Below are positions 17,813 through 27,116 of a stretch of 64,000 bases of DNA, one piece after another. The DNA is from B1 sp034439755. Its GTDB lineage: Bacteria; Bacteroidota; Bacteroidia; UKL13-3. Position numbers and translations under genes: made by a program. The notes under the pieces were generated by a model that worked only from the letters and a program-made list of their open reading frames with translations, was not told the DNA's origin and ran no database searches. The DNA is taken from assembly GCA_034439755.1 (NCBI GenBank), contig JAWXAZ010000103.1:17898-81897 (forward strand), given 5' to 3'. Every line of letters starts with the position of its first letter. Position 1 is the stretch's first letter.

Positions 17813-19912
17813 ATGATGAAAAAATTATTGTTATTAACCTTAATGCCTTTGATGGGCTTGGCGCAAAATAAAATGGAAATTGAAACCCTTTGGAGTTTTG
17901 GTAGAATAAGCGAACACATGGTTTCGCCCAGTGGCAAGCATGCAATTTATGCGGTAAAAAATTACGATTTAAAAGCCAATAAAGGCAGCAATATTATTTA
18001 TACAAAATCTATTGTTAAGCCAAATGAAACTGCTAAGGAAATTATTGGGGCTAGCGTAAATGCATTCTCTGCTCGCTACACGCCAGACGGCACAAAAATA
18101 TCGTATTTAAGTGCAGAGAGTGGCGATGTGCAGTTGTATGAGTGCAACTTAATTGGTTCGAACCGAAAACAAATAACAAGCTTTAAGGGCGGCATAAATG
18201 GGTATAAATATGCACCCACCATGAAACACATTGCATTTGTAATGGATGTAAAATTGGACCAGGAGGTGAAGGAAATTTATCCCGATTTAGATAAAACCAA
18301 TGCCCGCATTATAGATGCTTTATATTACCGGCATTGGGATGCATGGCACAATTATGCTTATAGCCATTTGTTTATTCAATTGTATGGAAATGGGGCTTTG
18401 GTTGGCGCACCGTTGGACTTAATGTTGAATGAAAAATTTGATTGTCCTGTGCCACCACATGGCGGCGATGATGCGTATAATTGGAGTGCCGATGGAAGCA
18501 AAATTGCCTATGACTGCAAGAAGCTACAAGGCACGGCCAACGCGGTTTCTACCAATAGCGACATTTATGTTTACGACTTAAATACGCGGGTAACCATGAA
18601 CATTTCTGAGGCCAATGAAGGCTATGATAAGAACCCACAATTTTCGCCCGATGGAACAAAAATTGCGTGGTTAAGCATGGAAGAACCCGGCAATGAAAGT
18701 GATAGAAACACCCTGGTGATGTTCGATTATTTGCAACCAAAAAAGAGTGCGCCAAGTGACGGAAATAAACAAGCGGCCATTTATATGATGCCTACTATAA
18801 TTGCCCTAACCAATCAATTTGATTTTACGCTCGAGAACTTTATTTGGCTAGACAACCAACGTTTGGCTTTTACAACAGTGGTGGCAGGCACTAAACAAAT
18901 TGGTTTGTTTAATCCAAAATTAAAAAGCATGAGCAGGGTGGTTTTGCTAACAGAAGGCATGCATGATTATGTGGGTATATGTGCTGTTCCCAAAGCGGCA
19001 AAGCCTACTTTATTGGCTGCAAAAATGAGCATGAGTGAGCCCACCGAATTGTACTTGGTTGAAATAGGCAACAAAAAAACGCAGGCGTTTACTGCAGTTA
19101 ACAAAGCTATTTTGGATAAGACCACTCTTGGAAAAGTTGAAAAAAGAATGGTTAAAACTACCGATAACAAAGACATGTTGGTATGGGTTATTTATCCACC
19201 AGATTTTGATGCCAGCAAATCCTACCCTACTTTATTGTATTGCCAAGGCGGACCACAAAGTCCGGTTTCGCAATTCTTTAGCTACCGTTGGAACTTTCAA
19301 TTAATGGCCGCAAAAGGCTATATCATTGTGGCCCCAAACAGACGCGGATTGCCAGGCTTTGGCAGCGAATGGAACGATGCCATTACCAATGATTATGGCG
19401 GCCAATGCATGAAAGATTATTTGAGTGCCATAGACGAAATGGCCAAAGAACCCTATGTAAACAAAGATAAATTGGGTGCTGTGGGTGCTAGTTTTGGAGG
19501 CTTTAGCGTATATTGGTTGGCAGGCAACCACAACAAGCGCTTTAAGACTTTCATTTCGCATTGCGGCATGTTTAACATGGAGAGTTGGTATGGCACCACC
19601 GAAGAAATGTTCTTTGCTAATAACGACAATGGCGGCCCATATTGGGATCAAAAAATATCGCCCAATAACTTTGATGCATCGCCGCATAAGTTTGTTAAAA
19701 ATTGGGATACTCCTATTTTGATAATTCACAACGAAAAAGATTTTAGGGTGCCTTTAAACCAAGGCATGGAAGCGTTTACGGCGGCACAGTTAAAAGGAAT
19801 TCAAAGTAGGTTTCTGTATTTTCCAGACGAAAATCATTGGGTTACCAAGCCACAAAATAGCGTTTTATGGCAACGCGTTTTCTTTGACTGGTTGAACCAA
19901 ACCTTAAAATAA
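17813..19912 (+). CDS. S9-family prolyl oligopeptidase/dipeptidyl-peptidase
   Basis: A 699-residue serine peptidase with a signal peptide (MMKKLLLLTLMPLMGLAQ), so it acts in the periplasm or at the surface. The N-terminal part (about 20-420) carries WD40-like PD-type propeller repeats (SPSGKHAIYAV, TPDGTKISYLSAESGD, SPDGTKIAWLSMEEPG). The C-terminal alpha/beta hydrolase has Ser560 in GASFGG, Asp643 in NEKDFRVP and His675 in DENHWV. It resembles the acylaminoacyl-peptidase/DPP5 group that trims dipeptides for asaccharolytic growth. It lies downstream of the double Ddl-like gene with its own 130-bp leader. Confidence 0.93.
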   Translation: MMKKLLLLTLMPLMGLAQNKMEIETLWSFGRISEHMVSPSGKHAIYAVKNYDLKANKGSNIIYTKSIVKPNETAKEIIGASVNAFSARYTPDGTKISYLSAESGDVQLYECNLIGSNRKQITSFKGGINGYKYAPTMKHIAFVMDVKLDQEVKEIYPDLDKTNARIIDALYYRHWDAWHNYAYSHLFIQLYGNGALVGAPLDLMLNEKFDCPVPPHGGDDAYNWSADGSKIAYDCKKLQGTANAVSTNSDIYVYDLNTRVTMNISEANEGYDKNPQFSPDGTKIAWLSMEEPGNESDRNTLVMFDYLQPKKSAPSDGNKQAAIYMMPTIIALTNQFDFTLENFIWLDNQRLAFTTVVAGTKQIGLFNPKLKSMSRVVLLTEGMHDYVGICAVPKAAKPTLLAAKMSMSEPTELYLVEIGNKKTQAFTAVNKAILDKTTLGKVEKRMVKTTDNKDMLVWVIYPPDFDASKSYPTLLYCQGGPQSPVSQFFSYRWNFQLMAAKGYIIVAPNRRGLPGFGSEWNDAITNDYGGQCMKDYLSAIDEMAKEPYVNKDKLGAVGASFGGFSVYWLAGNHNKRFKTFISHCGMFNMESWYGTTEEMFFANNDNGGPYWDQKISPNNFDASPHKFVKNWDTPILIIHNEKDFRVPLNQGMEAFTAAQLKGIQSRFLYFPDENHWVTKPQNSVLWQRVFFDWLNQTLK

Positions 19913-19996
19913 ATAGGGTTAACTGGATTAAACTGCCCTCGGTTTCTTGCATAAGAAATTTGCTTTCACTTACTTTGAATTTCAATTCAAAGACCT

Positions 19997-22975
19997 ATGC
20001 AAAAAGCTACCCCAACTTTCGCAAAGGACACCCTTGTGGTGTACTTTTGTATGTGTTACAAATTATTTGGTTCAGCCAAAAACTTATTAGCAAAGAGCGC
20101 CTTTACGTTTTGCTATTGTTTGTTTTTTAGATTATTTGAGACTAAAATCTATTTGGCAAATAAGGCTCGTTCTTTTTATTTTTTTGTGTGTTCTAGATTA
20201 TTTGAGACTAAAATCTATTTGGCAAATAAGGTTCGTTCTTTTTGCTTTTTTGTGTGTTCTAGATTATTTGAGACTAAAATCTATTTGGCAAATAAGGCTT
20301 GTTCTTTTTGCTTTTTTGTGTGTTCTAGATTATTTGAGACTAAAATCTATTTGGCAAATAAGGCTCGTTCTTTTTGCTTTTTTGTGTGTTCTAGATTAAT
20401 TGAGACTAACAAAATCTTATTAGCAAAAAGCGCCTTAATGGTATGCTTTTGTTTGTTTGTTAGCTTTTTTGGATCAGCCCAAATATTAACCGAATCATTT
20501 TCATATGGCGCCCTGCCCGACTCTCTCACTGGAGCCACAGCTAATTGGTCGGTTCAAAGCAGCAGTTTGGGCAACAAAGTCCAATACATTAATAGCGGAC
20601 TTAGTTCCCCCTTAGGATTTCCTACACAAAGCGGCGGAGCAGCCACATTTGCTGGTGGTAGCGGAAGTCGGGAAGATTTAATTAGAAGCATTGGCACTCA
20701 AAATACGGGCAGTGTATATGCCGCTGCTTTGGTAAAAATATCTTCAACTGGGGCAGATTATTTCTTTCATTTCTTTAGCGGCTCCTTTGTAGCAAGAGTT
20801 TATACCGGCAACTCACCTGGCAAATTGCGTTTTGGTGTTAGCAAAACTGCCACAACCGGAAGTTCTAACCTTGCTAGCACACTTTTTAATTACAACAGCA
20901 TTTACCTTATGGTGCTTAAATATACCTTTAATAGCGGAAGCAGCACAAACGACATTGCTTCTTTATGGATTCTGTCTGAACCAAGCGCGACTGAGTTGAG
21001 CGCAGGTGCCGCTTTATCGGTGGACACTGCAGGCAATGACGCCAGTTCCTTGACGCATATTGCCATTAGACAAGGCACCAGTTCTGCTGTTGGAATAATT
21101 GACGAGATAAGGGTTGCCACCACTTGGGAAGAAGCCATTGGCACAAATGTTTGGAACGGCAGCGCTTGGAGTTTGGGTACGCCCGATTCAAATTCCAATG
21201 TTTCCATTGCAGCAAATTTAAGTTTAGGAAACAACTTTAGTGCTTATAAAATGGACATTGCCAATGGAAAAAATTTAACTATTAATTCCAATGAATTGTC
21301 CTTGTTTGGCTTGCTAACTGGTGGCGGATTAATTGCTGGCAGCGCGGCATCCAATTTGGATATTGAAGGAAACGTGGGTACCATTAATTTTGCTTCTGGG
21401 TCTCAGGAATTACACAATCTAAACTTGGGCAAAAATGCAATAGCAAGCTTAGGAACGCCTTTGAAATTATGTGCTGGCAGTAATTTTGGTAGCTTAATTT
21501 TAGACAGTCTTTCTGTATTAAACACGAATGGGAACTTATGCTTTGCTTCTAATGAAGATGGAACCGCTAGGCTTGCCACGGTGCCAATTGGCGCAACATT
21601 AAATGGTGAAATAAGTGTGGAAAGGTATATACCAGCAACCAGGGCTTTTAGGTTTGTTAGTTGTCCGGTAAGCACCAATACCGGCCTCGATGATGCTTGG
21701 CAATTGGGCACGCACATAACGGGGAATGGACCTGGATTTGATTCAACTGGTTCACAAACTCCTTCTCTTTTTATCTTAAACGAGGCCAACCAAATATGGG
21801 TTCCCTTTAATAATACACAAACCCAAAACTTACAACAAAACATTGGCTACAGAATATTAGTAAGGGGCGATAGAAGCATTGATTTAGGCAGCTCGAGTGC
21901 CACCCCCACAAGCACTATTTTAAAAGCAAAAGGCCAGCATATAACGGGCGATAAAATTTTTAACACAAGCAGCAATCCAGCATTGAGCGCTACCACAAAC
22001 AATTTTTCCTTAATAGGAAACCCATTCCCTTCTTCCATTGATTGGAGTCAAATTACCAAAACAGATATTTCTTCTACGTATTATATTTGGCGCGCCCAAG
22101 GTGGCAGCAACAACAAAGGTGCTTACATCAATTACAATGCAAGTGGCAATATCAGTTCCGATGGCAATATCAATAACTTAATTGGCTCTGGTTCTGCATT
22201 TATGGTTAAGACAATTGGTGCTACACCAAATATTAGCATAAAAGAAACAGATAAAGTCAGCGGCAACCAAGGGTCTTTTATTTTGGGCAAAAGCAACGGC
22301 AAACAATTGCGTATTTCTATAGTAGAATCGGATTCTGTTTTAAGCGATGCTTTGGTGATATATGAGCATGCGCAAGCCACATCTAAAGTAGATGAGTTTG
22401 ATTCGGAAAAATGGAATAATCCCGGACTAACATTTTATAGCAAAGATTCTTTGGGTAATAGGTTTTCAATTCAGGCTTTGACAGATTTCACCTTGGATCA
22501 AACCATTTATTTTGGCATGGATAGAACAGAGAAAAAAGCTTACCAAATGAAGTTTGATAAAATAAACTTTGAAGGCAAAGGTTGGCATTTACATGATCAA
22601 TTTACCAAGCAGGAAATAAGCTTAGAAACTAACTTTAATTATTCCTTTCAAGTTTCGGCCGATAGCCTTAGCTTTTGGGCAAACCGGTTTTTCTTAAGAA
22701 AAGGTCAAGTCACAACATTACTAGGTGAATCTAAGCCCGACTTTACCTTTTCAATTTGGCCACAACCCTGCTCAGACCATATTCAAATTGGCTTCAACCA
22801 TCAAGGAGTAGCAAAGATACATTATGAGGTAATTAACATGATGGGGCAGGCTATTTTAAAAGGACAAATAGAGCCCAATCAAACCATAGAAATGCAGCAT
22901 CTATCGCGTGGTATGTATTTATTGAAACTATCCATAAATGATAAAAGCCATATCAAAAAATTCTTCAAACTTTAA
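19997..22975 (+). CDS. Secreted T9SS protein with a tandem-repeat leader; start uncertain
   Basis: The open frame encodes up to 992 residues. The mature protein (from about residue 165) has a lectin-like N-terminal segment (SFSYGALPDSLTGATANWSVQ), a middle region rich in Ser, Asn and Gly, and a C-terminal T9SS type A sorting domain (FSIWPQPCSDHIQIGF, LSRGMYLLKLS, IKKFFKL). The first about 150 residues are 22-residue repeats (66 bp in DNA) with hydrophobic cores. They end in the real signal-peptide-like segment KSALMVCFCLFVSFFGSAQ. Functional starts could be ATG 19997, GTG 20384 or ATG 20438; the last lacks a basic n-region. Downstream is the small PID-CTERM-like gene, which has its own repeat leader. 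Confidence 0.8.
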   Translation: MQKATPTFAKDTLVVYFCMCYKLFGSAKNLLAKSAFTFCYCLFFRLFETKIYLANKARSFYFFVCSRLFETKIYLANKVRSFCFFVCSRLFETKIYLANKACSFCFFVCSRLFETKIYLANKARSFCFFVCSRLIETNKILLAKSALMVCFCLFVSFFGSAQILTESFSYGALPDSLTGATANWSVQSSSLGNKVQYINSGLSSPLGFPTQSGGAATFAGGSGSREDLIRSIGTQNTGSVYAAALVKISSTGADYFFHFFSGSFVARVYTGNSPGKLRFGVSKTATTGSSNLASTLFNYNSIYLMVLKYTFNSGSSTNDIASLWILSEPSATELSAGAALSVDTAGNDASSLTHIAIRQGTSSAVGIIDEIRVATTWEEAIGTNVWNGSAWSLGTPDSNSNVSIAANLSLGNNFSAYKMDIANGKNLTINSNELSLFGLLTGGGLIAGSAASNLDIEGNVGTINFASGSQELHNLNLGKNAIASLGTPLKLCAGSNFGSLILDSLSVLNTNGNLCFASNEDGTARLATVPIGATLNGEISVERYIPATRAFRFVSCPVSTNTGLDDAWQLGTHITGNGPGFDSTGSQTPSLFILNEANQIWVPFNNTQTQNLQQNIGYRILVRGDRSIDLGSSSATPTSTILKAKGQHITGDKIFNTSSNPALSATTNNFSLIGNPFPSSIDWSQITKTDISSTYYIWRAQGGSNNKGAYINYNASGNISSDGNINNLIGSGSAFMVKTIGATPNISIKETDKVSGNQGSFILGKSNGKQLRISIVESDSVLSDALVIYEHAQATSKVDEFDSEKWNNPGLTFYSKDSLGNRFSIQALTDFTLDQTIYFGMDRTEKKAYQMKFDKINFEGKGWHLHDQFTKQEISLETNFNYSFQVSADSLSFWANRFFLRKGQVTTLLGESKPDFTFSIWPQPCSDHIQIGFNHQGVAKIHYEVINMMGQAILKGQIEPNQTIEMQHLSRGMYLLKLSINDKSHIKKFFKL
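20131..20436 (+). repeat. 66-bp tandem repeat in the leader of the T9SS gene
   Basis: Copies of a 66-bp unit begin at 20131, 20197, 20263, 20329 and, diverged, 20395. The first four are nearly identical. They encode a 22-residue unit with RLFETKIYLANKA and FFVCS. Flanking sequence on both sides is a weaker form of the same unit (KLFGSAKNLLAKSA before, ETNKILLAKSALMVCF after), so the array probably grew from the gene's own signal-peptide region. Because 66 is a multiple of 3, a stop-free unit stays open on expansion. Confidence 0.93.
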
Positions 22976-22986
22976 TTTCCCAAGCA

Positions 22987-23223
22987 TGATACCGCAAGCC
23001 ATGAAAACCCAAAAGACAATAACTCTGGTAACCTCCCAAAATAGGTTAACCCAAAAGACTAACCAAAACAAGATACCGCAAGCCATGAAAACCCAAAAGA
23101 TAATAACTCTAGTAACCTCCCAAAATAGGGTAACCCAAAAGACTAACCAAAACAAGGTACCGCAAGCCATGAAAACCCAAAAGATAATAACTTTGGTAAC
23201 CACCCAAAATAGGGTAACTCAGG
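22987..23223 (+). repeat. 84-bp tandem repeat upstream of the PID-CTERM-like gene
   Basis: Copies start at 22991, 23075 and 23159 (84 bp apart, 28 codons). They share ACCGCAAGCCATGAAAACCC, then TAACCTCCCAAAATAGG and GACTAACCAAAACAAG. Each copy contains an in-frame ATG (23001, 23085, 23169) starting MKTQKIITLVT. The third copy runs into the real gene with a few changes. The opposite strand is open across the array as well, which is a by-product of the repeat. Confidence 0.92.
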
Positions 23224-23444
23224 AGAACACCCATAATAGAATAACAAAAAAAATTAGCCTGTTAATTTTGCTTTTTCTAAACACCTTGGCCACCTTTGCG
23301 CAACCCGAGTTTGACGACGATATTGTAGATACGCCCGTCGATGGCATTACAAGATTACTCCTATTAAGCGCAATAAGTTATGGTGCAAGAAAAATAAAAA
23401 AGAGGCAAAATAATAGAAGTCAAGCTACTTCAACAAACCTTTAA
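23169..23444 (+). CDS. Small PID-CTERM-like sorted protein
   Basis: A 91-residue product from the last ATG of the repeat array. It has an N-terminal charged part, a hydrophobic signal-type segment (ITKKISLLILLFLNTLATFAQ) and a short tail EFDDDIVDTPVDG followed by a hydrophobic stretch (ITRLLLLSAISYGA) and a basic end (RKIKKRQNNR). The DTPVDG-hydrophobic-basic tripartite tail resembles the PID-CTERM type of Bacteroidota sorting signal. ATGs at 23085 and 23001 lie in the earlier repeat copies. It converges on and overlaps the AsmA gene by 20 bp. Confidence 0.65.
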   Translation: MKTQKIITLVTTQNRVTQENTHNRITKKISLLILLFLNTLATFAQPEFDDDIVDTPVDGITRLLLLSAISYGARKIKKRQNNRSQATSTNL

Positions 23445-26124
23445 GCCTTTTCTTTGCCTCATCTTCAGCCTGCTTTTTAAGCTTATCAGACTCGGCTTTG
23501 GCCTTGGCTTCTGCTTCCATTTTAAGTCGGTTAGCTTCAGATTTCGCCTTGGCTTCAGCCTCCTTTTTAATGCGATCCGATTCGGCCTTAATCTTTGCTT
23601 CGGCCTCTTTTTGGGCTTTATCCAATTCTGCTTTAGCTTGGTTGGTTAATTCGTCCTTCTTTTGCTTAGCAGCATTTAATGCTTGGTCGGTTATAGAGGT
23701 AACTTCCGACTTTGCCAAATCTGTTAAGTTAGTTGTAATTACAGGTGAAGTAAAAGTACCACCCACCCCCAATTTCAAAGGCAATGTTTCGTTCATTTTA
23801 AGGGAAGTACCTGCCTTCTTATTTAATTCGGCAAGCGCATCTGTCATGGCCTTATCTGCTGTTCCCAAATCCTTGCGCGGCACATTAATTAAACCAGTAT
23901 AATCAATGCTTTGATCCAACCCTGTTGACCCACTTAAACTCATTACCTGCCGACCAACTTTTACATCAAAAGGCTGCGTAAATATTCTACCATTTTCAAC
24001 CTTATAAGCTATTTTGGCATTGGATAATCCCACTTGCTTATATTCTGGTTTCTTAATTAAATCGGTAATTTTATCGATGGTTGTAATTCCTTTAATCTCT
24101 GCCGATGGCACCAATAACAAACCCTCCGCAAACAAAGTACTATAAATAGGTTGCATGTTTTCGGTTAAATCGGTTTTCATTTTAAAGGTAGTAGAAAATG
24201 TACCAAATACATGCTCTGCGGCTGGCGCCAATTTTTTTACGGTGTTAAAGGTTTTAAACGCCTCTTGTATGTTCAAATTCGTAATGCCAAAATCAATATC
24301 TACAGTTGGTTTTTTAACATTCTTGGTCTCATAGAAACCTTTCATGGTTATGTCTGAACCCAATGTTGAAAGCGACATATTCTGGAAAATCAATTGTTGA
24401 TTCACCACCCTAATATTGCCCACAAAACGCGTAATCTCCATATTGGTATATAACAATTTACCAATCTTGCTATTCAAAGTAAAATCAATATTGGCAGGAA
24501 CCTCAAAAACAGTCATTAAGCTGGTATCTGCTACAACTTCAGAACCGGCAGCAGGCTCTTTTGTTAAGTATTCATTGGCATTAAACACATTGCTGTTAAA
24601 GTTTAACTTACCCCCCAAAACACCCTTTCCAAAATAATACGGAAGAAAATTTGCAATGGCACCATCCATGCGCATATCGCTGTTGCCAATTTTTGCATCA
24701 AAATCTTTTAAGACAATTTCCTTTGGCGTAAAGGACATTTCACTGTGTTTTACCTCAAATGGTTTTGGCAAATCGGCCGAAGCATAATAAATGTTCTCAC
24801 AAATCATATTTCCTGATGCCTCAAAGGCCTCATAATTCTCCTTTTCTAAAGTGCTTACCTTACCCTTTGCAAGCAAGTTTAGCTTAATTAATCCGCGTAA
24901 AGTTGTACCAGCAGGAATTGGAGCTAACTTAATAATATTGTCTAAATTTATAACGCCATTGGCTTTGGCATCCACAAATGGATCAGACAAGGGCGTTCTA
25001 GCCAACAACTTGGCGTCAAAAGCATCGCCTTGCAATTCAAAGTGTAATTTATTTAAATCAATTTCGGTATGATCCAAATCGCCATCTAAATTTTTCACGT
25101 TAAGCAAAATAGCCACATTTTCAACAGCAGTTGGTAAAGACGAGTATTTAAACCAACCCTTTTCTACGCTTAGGTTCAGACCAAAACCAGGCATTTGTTT
25201 TTCATTGTAAGTACCCTTTACAAAACCACTAAATGCCAACTTTCCTTTTGCTTGAAGGCTGGCAAAATCGTTGGCATACAAGGCCGGAATTAACGATAAA
25301 AAGTTTTTGAATTCATTTTGTTTGGCAGCATATTTAATGTCCATCACCATATCGTTGCCAGGCATTGCAAAGGTTCCGTTAAAGCCAAAGGCCAACTGAT
25401 TTAACGAAAATTCATTGTTCTTAAACACAAATTTCATGTTATTCATATCGGCCTCAATTTCTGCCGTGGCCGTGGCTTGCACCTTCGATAAATAAGTTAA
25501 ACCATCCATGGCAACTGTAAAAGAAGCAATGTTCATTTTGTTAACCATGGTAAACAAAACATCAGAAAAATCGCCTTCCAAGGTATAATTCACCCCTTTC
25601 ATTTCGCTGTACATATTGCCTTCTTTATCGTTGTAAACAATATATCCATTCACAATTTCTAAACTTTTTAACTTAATGTTAAACTTAGAACTGCCCGTAT
25701 CTGCAGGCGTTTTAGACGCGCTGGTATCTACTTTTGCTATATCCCAATTGTATCTTCCGTCTTTTAACACATAAGCCATTATGCGTGGCTGATCCAATAA
25801 TAATTTTCTGATTTGAATTTGCTCTCCTTTGATTACGCTCATCAAATCTAGGCTCAATGAAGTCTCTGCTGCCCAAAATAAAGTATCTCCATTAAAGGGC
25901 TCTATGCCTGAAACCGACAAATTTTTGATGCCCAAACTCAGTTGTGGAAAATTGCTTATAAGGCTTAAATCAATGTCCTCATCAAAATTTATAACCGCAT
26001 TTACATTTGCATTTGCCTGCTCTTTAATTAAATTAACAATTTTGCCCTTAAACAAAAATGGAGCAACCAATAATAAGCCAATGATCACCACAAGGCCAAT
26101 AAGGAAATATTTCAAAAATTTCAT
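23425..26124 (-). CDS. AsmA-family inner-membrane/periplasmic protein
   Basis: An 899-residue protein with one N-terminal membrane segment (FLKYFLIGLVVIIGLLLVAPFLF) and a long periplasmic part. The AsmA-type repeated beta domains include IKNLSVSGIEPF, IQIRKLLLDQPRIMAYV and the C-terminal AsmA_2-like region. AsmA proteins are large bridge-like proteins tied to lipid transport and outer-membrane assembly. The last 90 residues are an Ala/Lys/Glu-rich helix (repeated KAEAEAKAKSE-type units), probably a coiled coil. Its stop region overlaps the convergent PID-CTERM-like gene by 20 bp, and it is divergent from rluF. Confidence 0.88.
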   Translation of the reverse strand: MKFLKYFLIGLVVIIGLLLVAPFLFKGKIVNLIKEQANANVNAVINFDEDIDLSLISNFPQLSLGIKNLSVSGIEPFNGDTLFWAAETSLSLDLMSVIKGEQIQIRKLLLDQPRIMAYVLKDGRYNWDIAKVDTSASKTPADTGSSKFNIKLKSLEIVNGYIVYNDKEGNMYSEMKGVNYTLEGDFSDVLFTMVNKMNIASFTVAMDGLTYLSKVQATATAEIEADMNNMKFVFKNNEFSLNQLAFGFNGTFAMPGNDMVMDIKYAAKQNEFKNFLSLIPALYANDFASLQAKGKLAFSGFVKGTYNEKQMPGFGLNLSVEKGWFKYSSLPTAVENVAILLNVKNLDGDLDHTEIDLNKLHFELQGDAFDAKLLARTPLSDPFVDAKANGVINLDNIIKLAPIPAGTTLRGLIKLNLLAKGKVSTLEKENYEAFEASGNMICENIYYASADLPKPFEVKHSEMSFTPKEIVLKDFDAKIGNSDMRMDGAIANFLPYYFGKGVLGGKLNFNSNVFNANEYLTKEPAAGSEVVADTSLMTVFEVPANIDFTLNSKIGKLLYTNMEITRFVGNIRVVNQQLIFQNMSLSTLGSDITMKGFYETKNVKKPTVDIDFGITNLNIQEAFKTFNTVKKLAPAAEHVFGTFSTTFKMKTDLTENMQPIYSTLFAEGLLLVPSAEIKGITTIDKITDLIKKPEYKQVGLSNAKIAYKVENGRIFTQPFDVKVGRQVMSLSGSTGLDQSIDYTGLINVPRKDLGTADKAMTDALAELNKKAGTSLKMNETLPLKLGVGGTFTSPVITTNLTDLAKSEVTSITDQALNAAKQKKDELTNQAKAELDKAQKEAEAKIKAESDRIKKEAEAKAKSEANRLKMEAEAKAKAESDKLKKQAEDEAKKRLKGLLK

Positions 26125-26181
26125 GGCGCGAAGTTAAGGTTTGTAAATGAAAGAGAGATTGTATCTTGCAAAAAAAATGTT

Positions 26182-27114
26182 ATGAAATTGCTTGGTTTGC
26201 GTTTAAATAAATTCATCAGTGATACTGGATTGTGCTCTAGAAGAGAAGCAGATAAGTATATTGAAAACGGACATGTCTTTATAAATGGCAAAAGAGCAAC
26301 AGTTGGCCAACAGGTGAAAATTGGCGACAGGGTGCGGGTAAATGGCCACGAATTGGAGCCAAGAGAGGGCAACGATTTGGTGTTTATTGCTTTAAACAAA
26401 CCCATTGGCGTTACTTCTACCACAGAAGAGGGTGTGCCAGATAACATTGTACAATTTGTAAACCACAGCAAAAGAATTTTTCCCATTGGCAGGTTAGATA
26501 AGGATTCTCAAGGATTAATTTTCTTAACCAATAACGGCGATTTGGTGAATAAAATTTTACGTGCCGGTAATCAACACGAAAAAGAATACCTCGTAACCGT
26601 TAATAAACCCCTAACCGAAGCCATTGTTAAAGAAATGTGTGAGGGCGTTCCCATGCTTGGGGTAACCACCAAGAAATGCAAAATAATTTTGGAGACGCCA
26701 TTTGTTTTTAAAATCACCCTCATTCAAGGATTAAACAGGCAAATTAGGCGCATGTGCGCGCATTTTGGTTACGATGTAAAAAAGCTTGAACGCACACGTA
26801 TCATGAACATTGGCCTAAAAGGGTTGCCCCTTGGCGATTGGCGCGACTTGTCTGCTACCGAGCTAGAGGGACTTTTTAAAATGTTGGAAAAATCGGAATC
26901 GAATGCGCCAGCCAAACCTAAAAGCAAAGCAAAAGAAACCAAGGCTTCTGCCTCAAAACCTAATCTGGCAGCTAAAAAAGGAACGGCCAGCAAACGACCT
27001 CACAGTGATTCTCGCAAAAACTACTCAGGCACTGGAGCAAGTAAAGGAAAGTCAAATTCTGCACGTAGACCAAAGCAAAACAAACCAAGCAACAACCGAA
27101 GAGGAAAAAGATAA
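26182..27114 (+). CDS. rluF: 23S rRNA pseudouridine synthase, RluF-type
   Basis: A 310-residue pseudouridine synthase. An S4 RNA-binding domain (LRLNKFISDTGLCSRREADKY) precedes the catalytic domain with the active-site motif GRLDKDSQGLIFLTNNG (Asp in RLD) and the GLNRQIRRMCAHFGY region, as in RluF/RsuA-class enzymes. RluF modifies U2604 of 23S rRNA. After about residue 240 the protein has a low-complexity basic tail rich in Lys, Ala and Ser (KPKSKAKETKASA). It is divergent from AsmA and ends 2 bp before the convergent REC-kinase gene. Confidence 0.92.
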   Translation: MKLLGLRLNKFISDTGLCSRREADKYIENGHVFINGKRATVGQQVKIGDRVRVNGHELEPREGNDLVFIALNKPIGVTSTTEEGVPDNIVQFVNHSKRIFPIGRLDKDSQGLIFLTNNGDLVNKILRAGNQHEKEYLVTVNKPLTEAIVKEMCEGVPMLGVTTKKCKIILETPFVFKITLIQGLNRQIRRMCAHFGYDVKKLERTRIMNIGLKGLPLGDWRDLSATELEGLFKMLEKSESNAPAKPKSKAKETKASASKPNLAAKKGTASKRPHSDSRKNYSGTGASKGKSNSARRPKQNKPSNNRRGKR

Positions 27115-27116
27115 AC

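Noticed and set aside
22928..23203. Minus-strand gene across the 84-bp repeats
   Set aside because: It is an open frame created by the repeat; the product is the same hydrophobic unit three times with no start context or homology.
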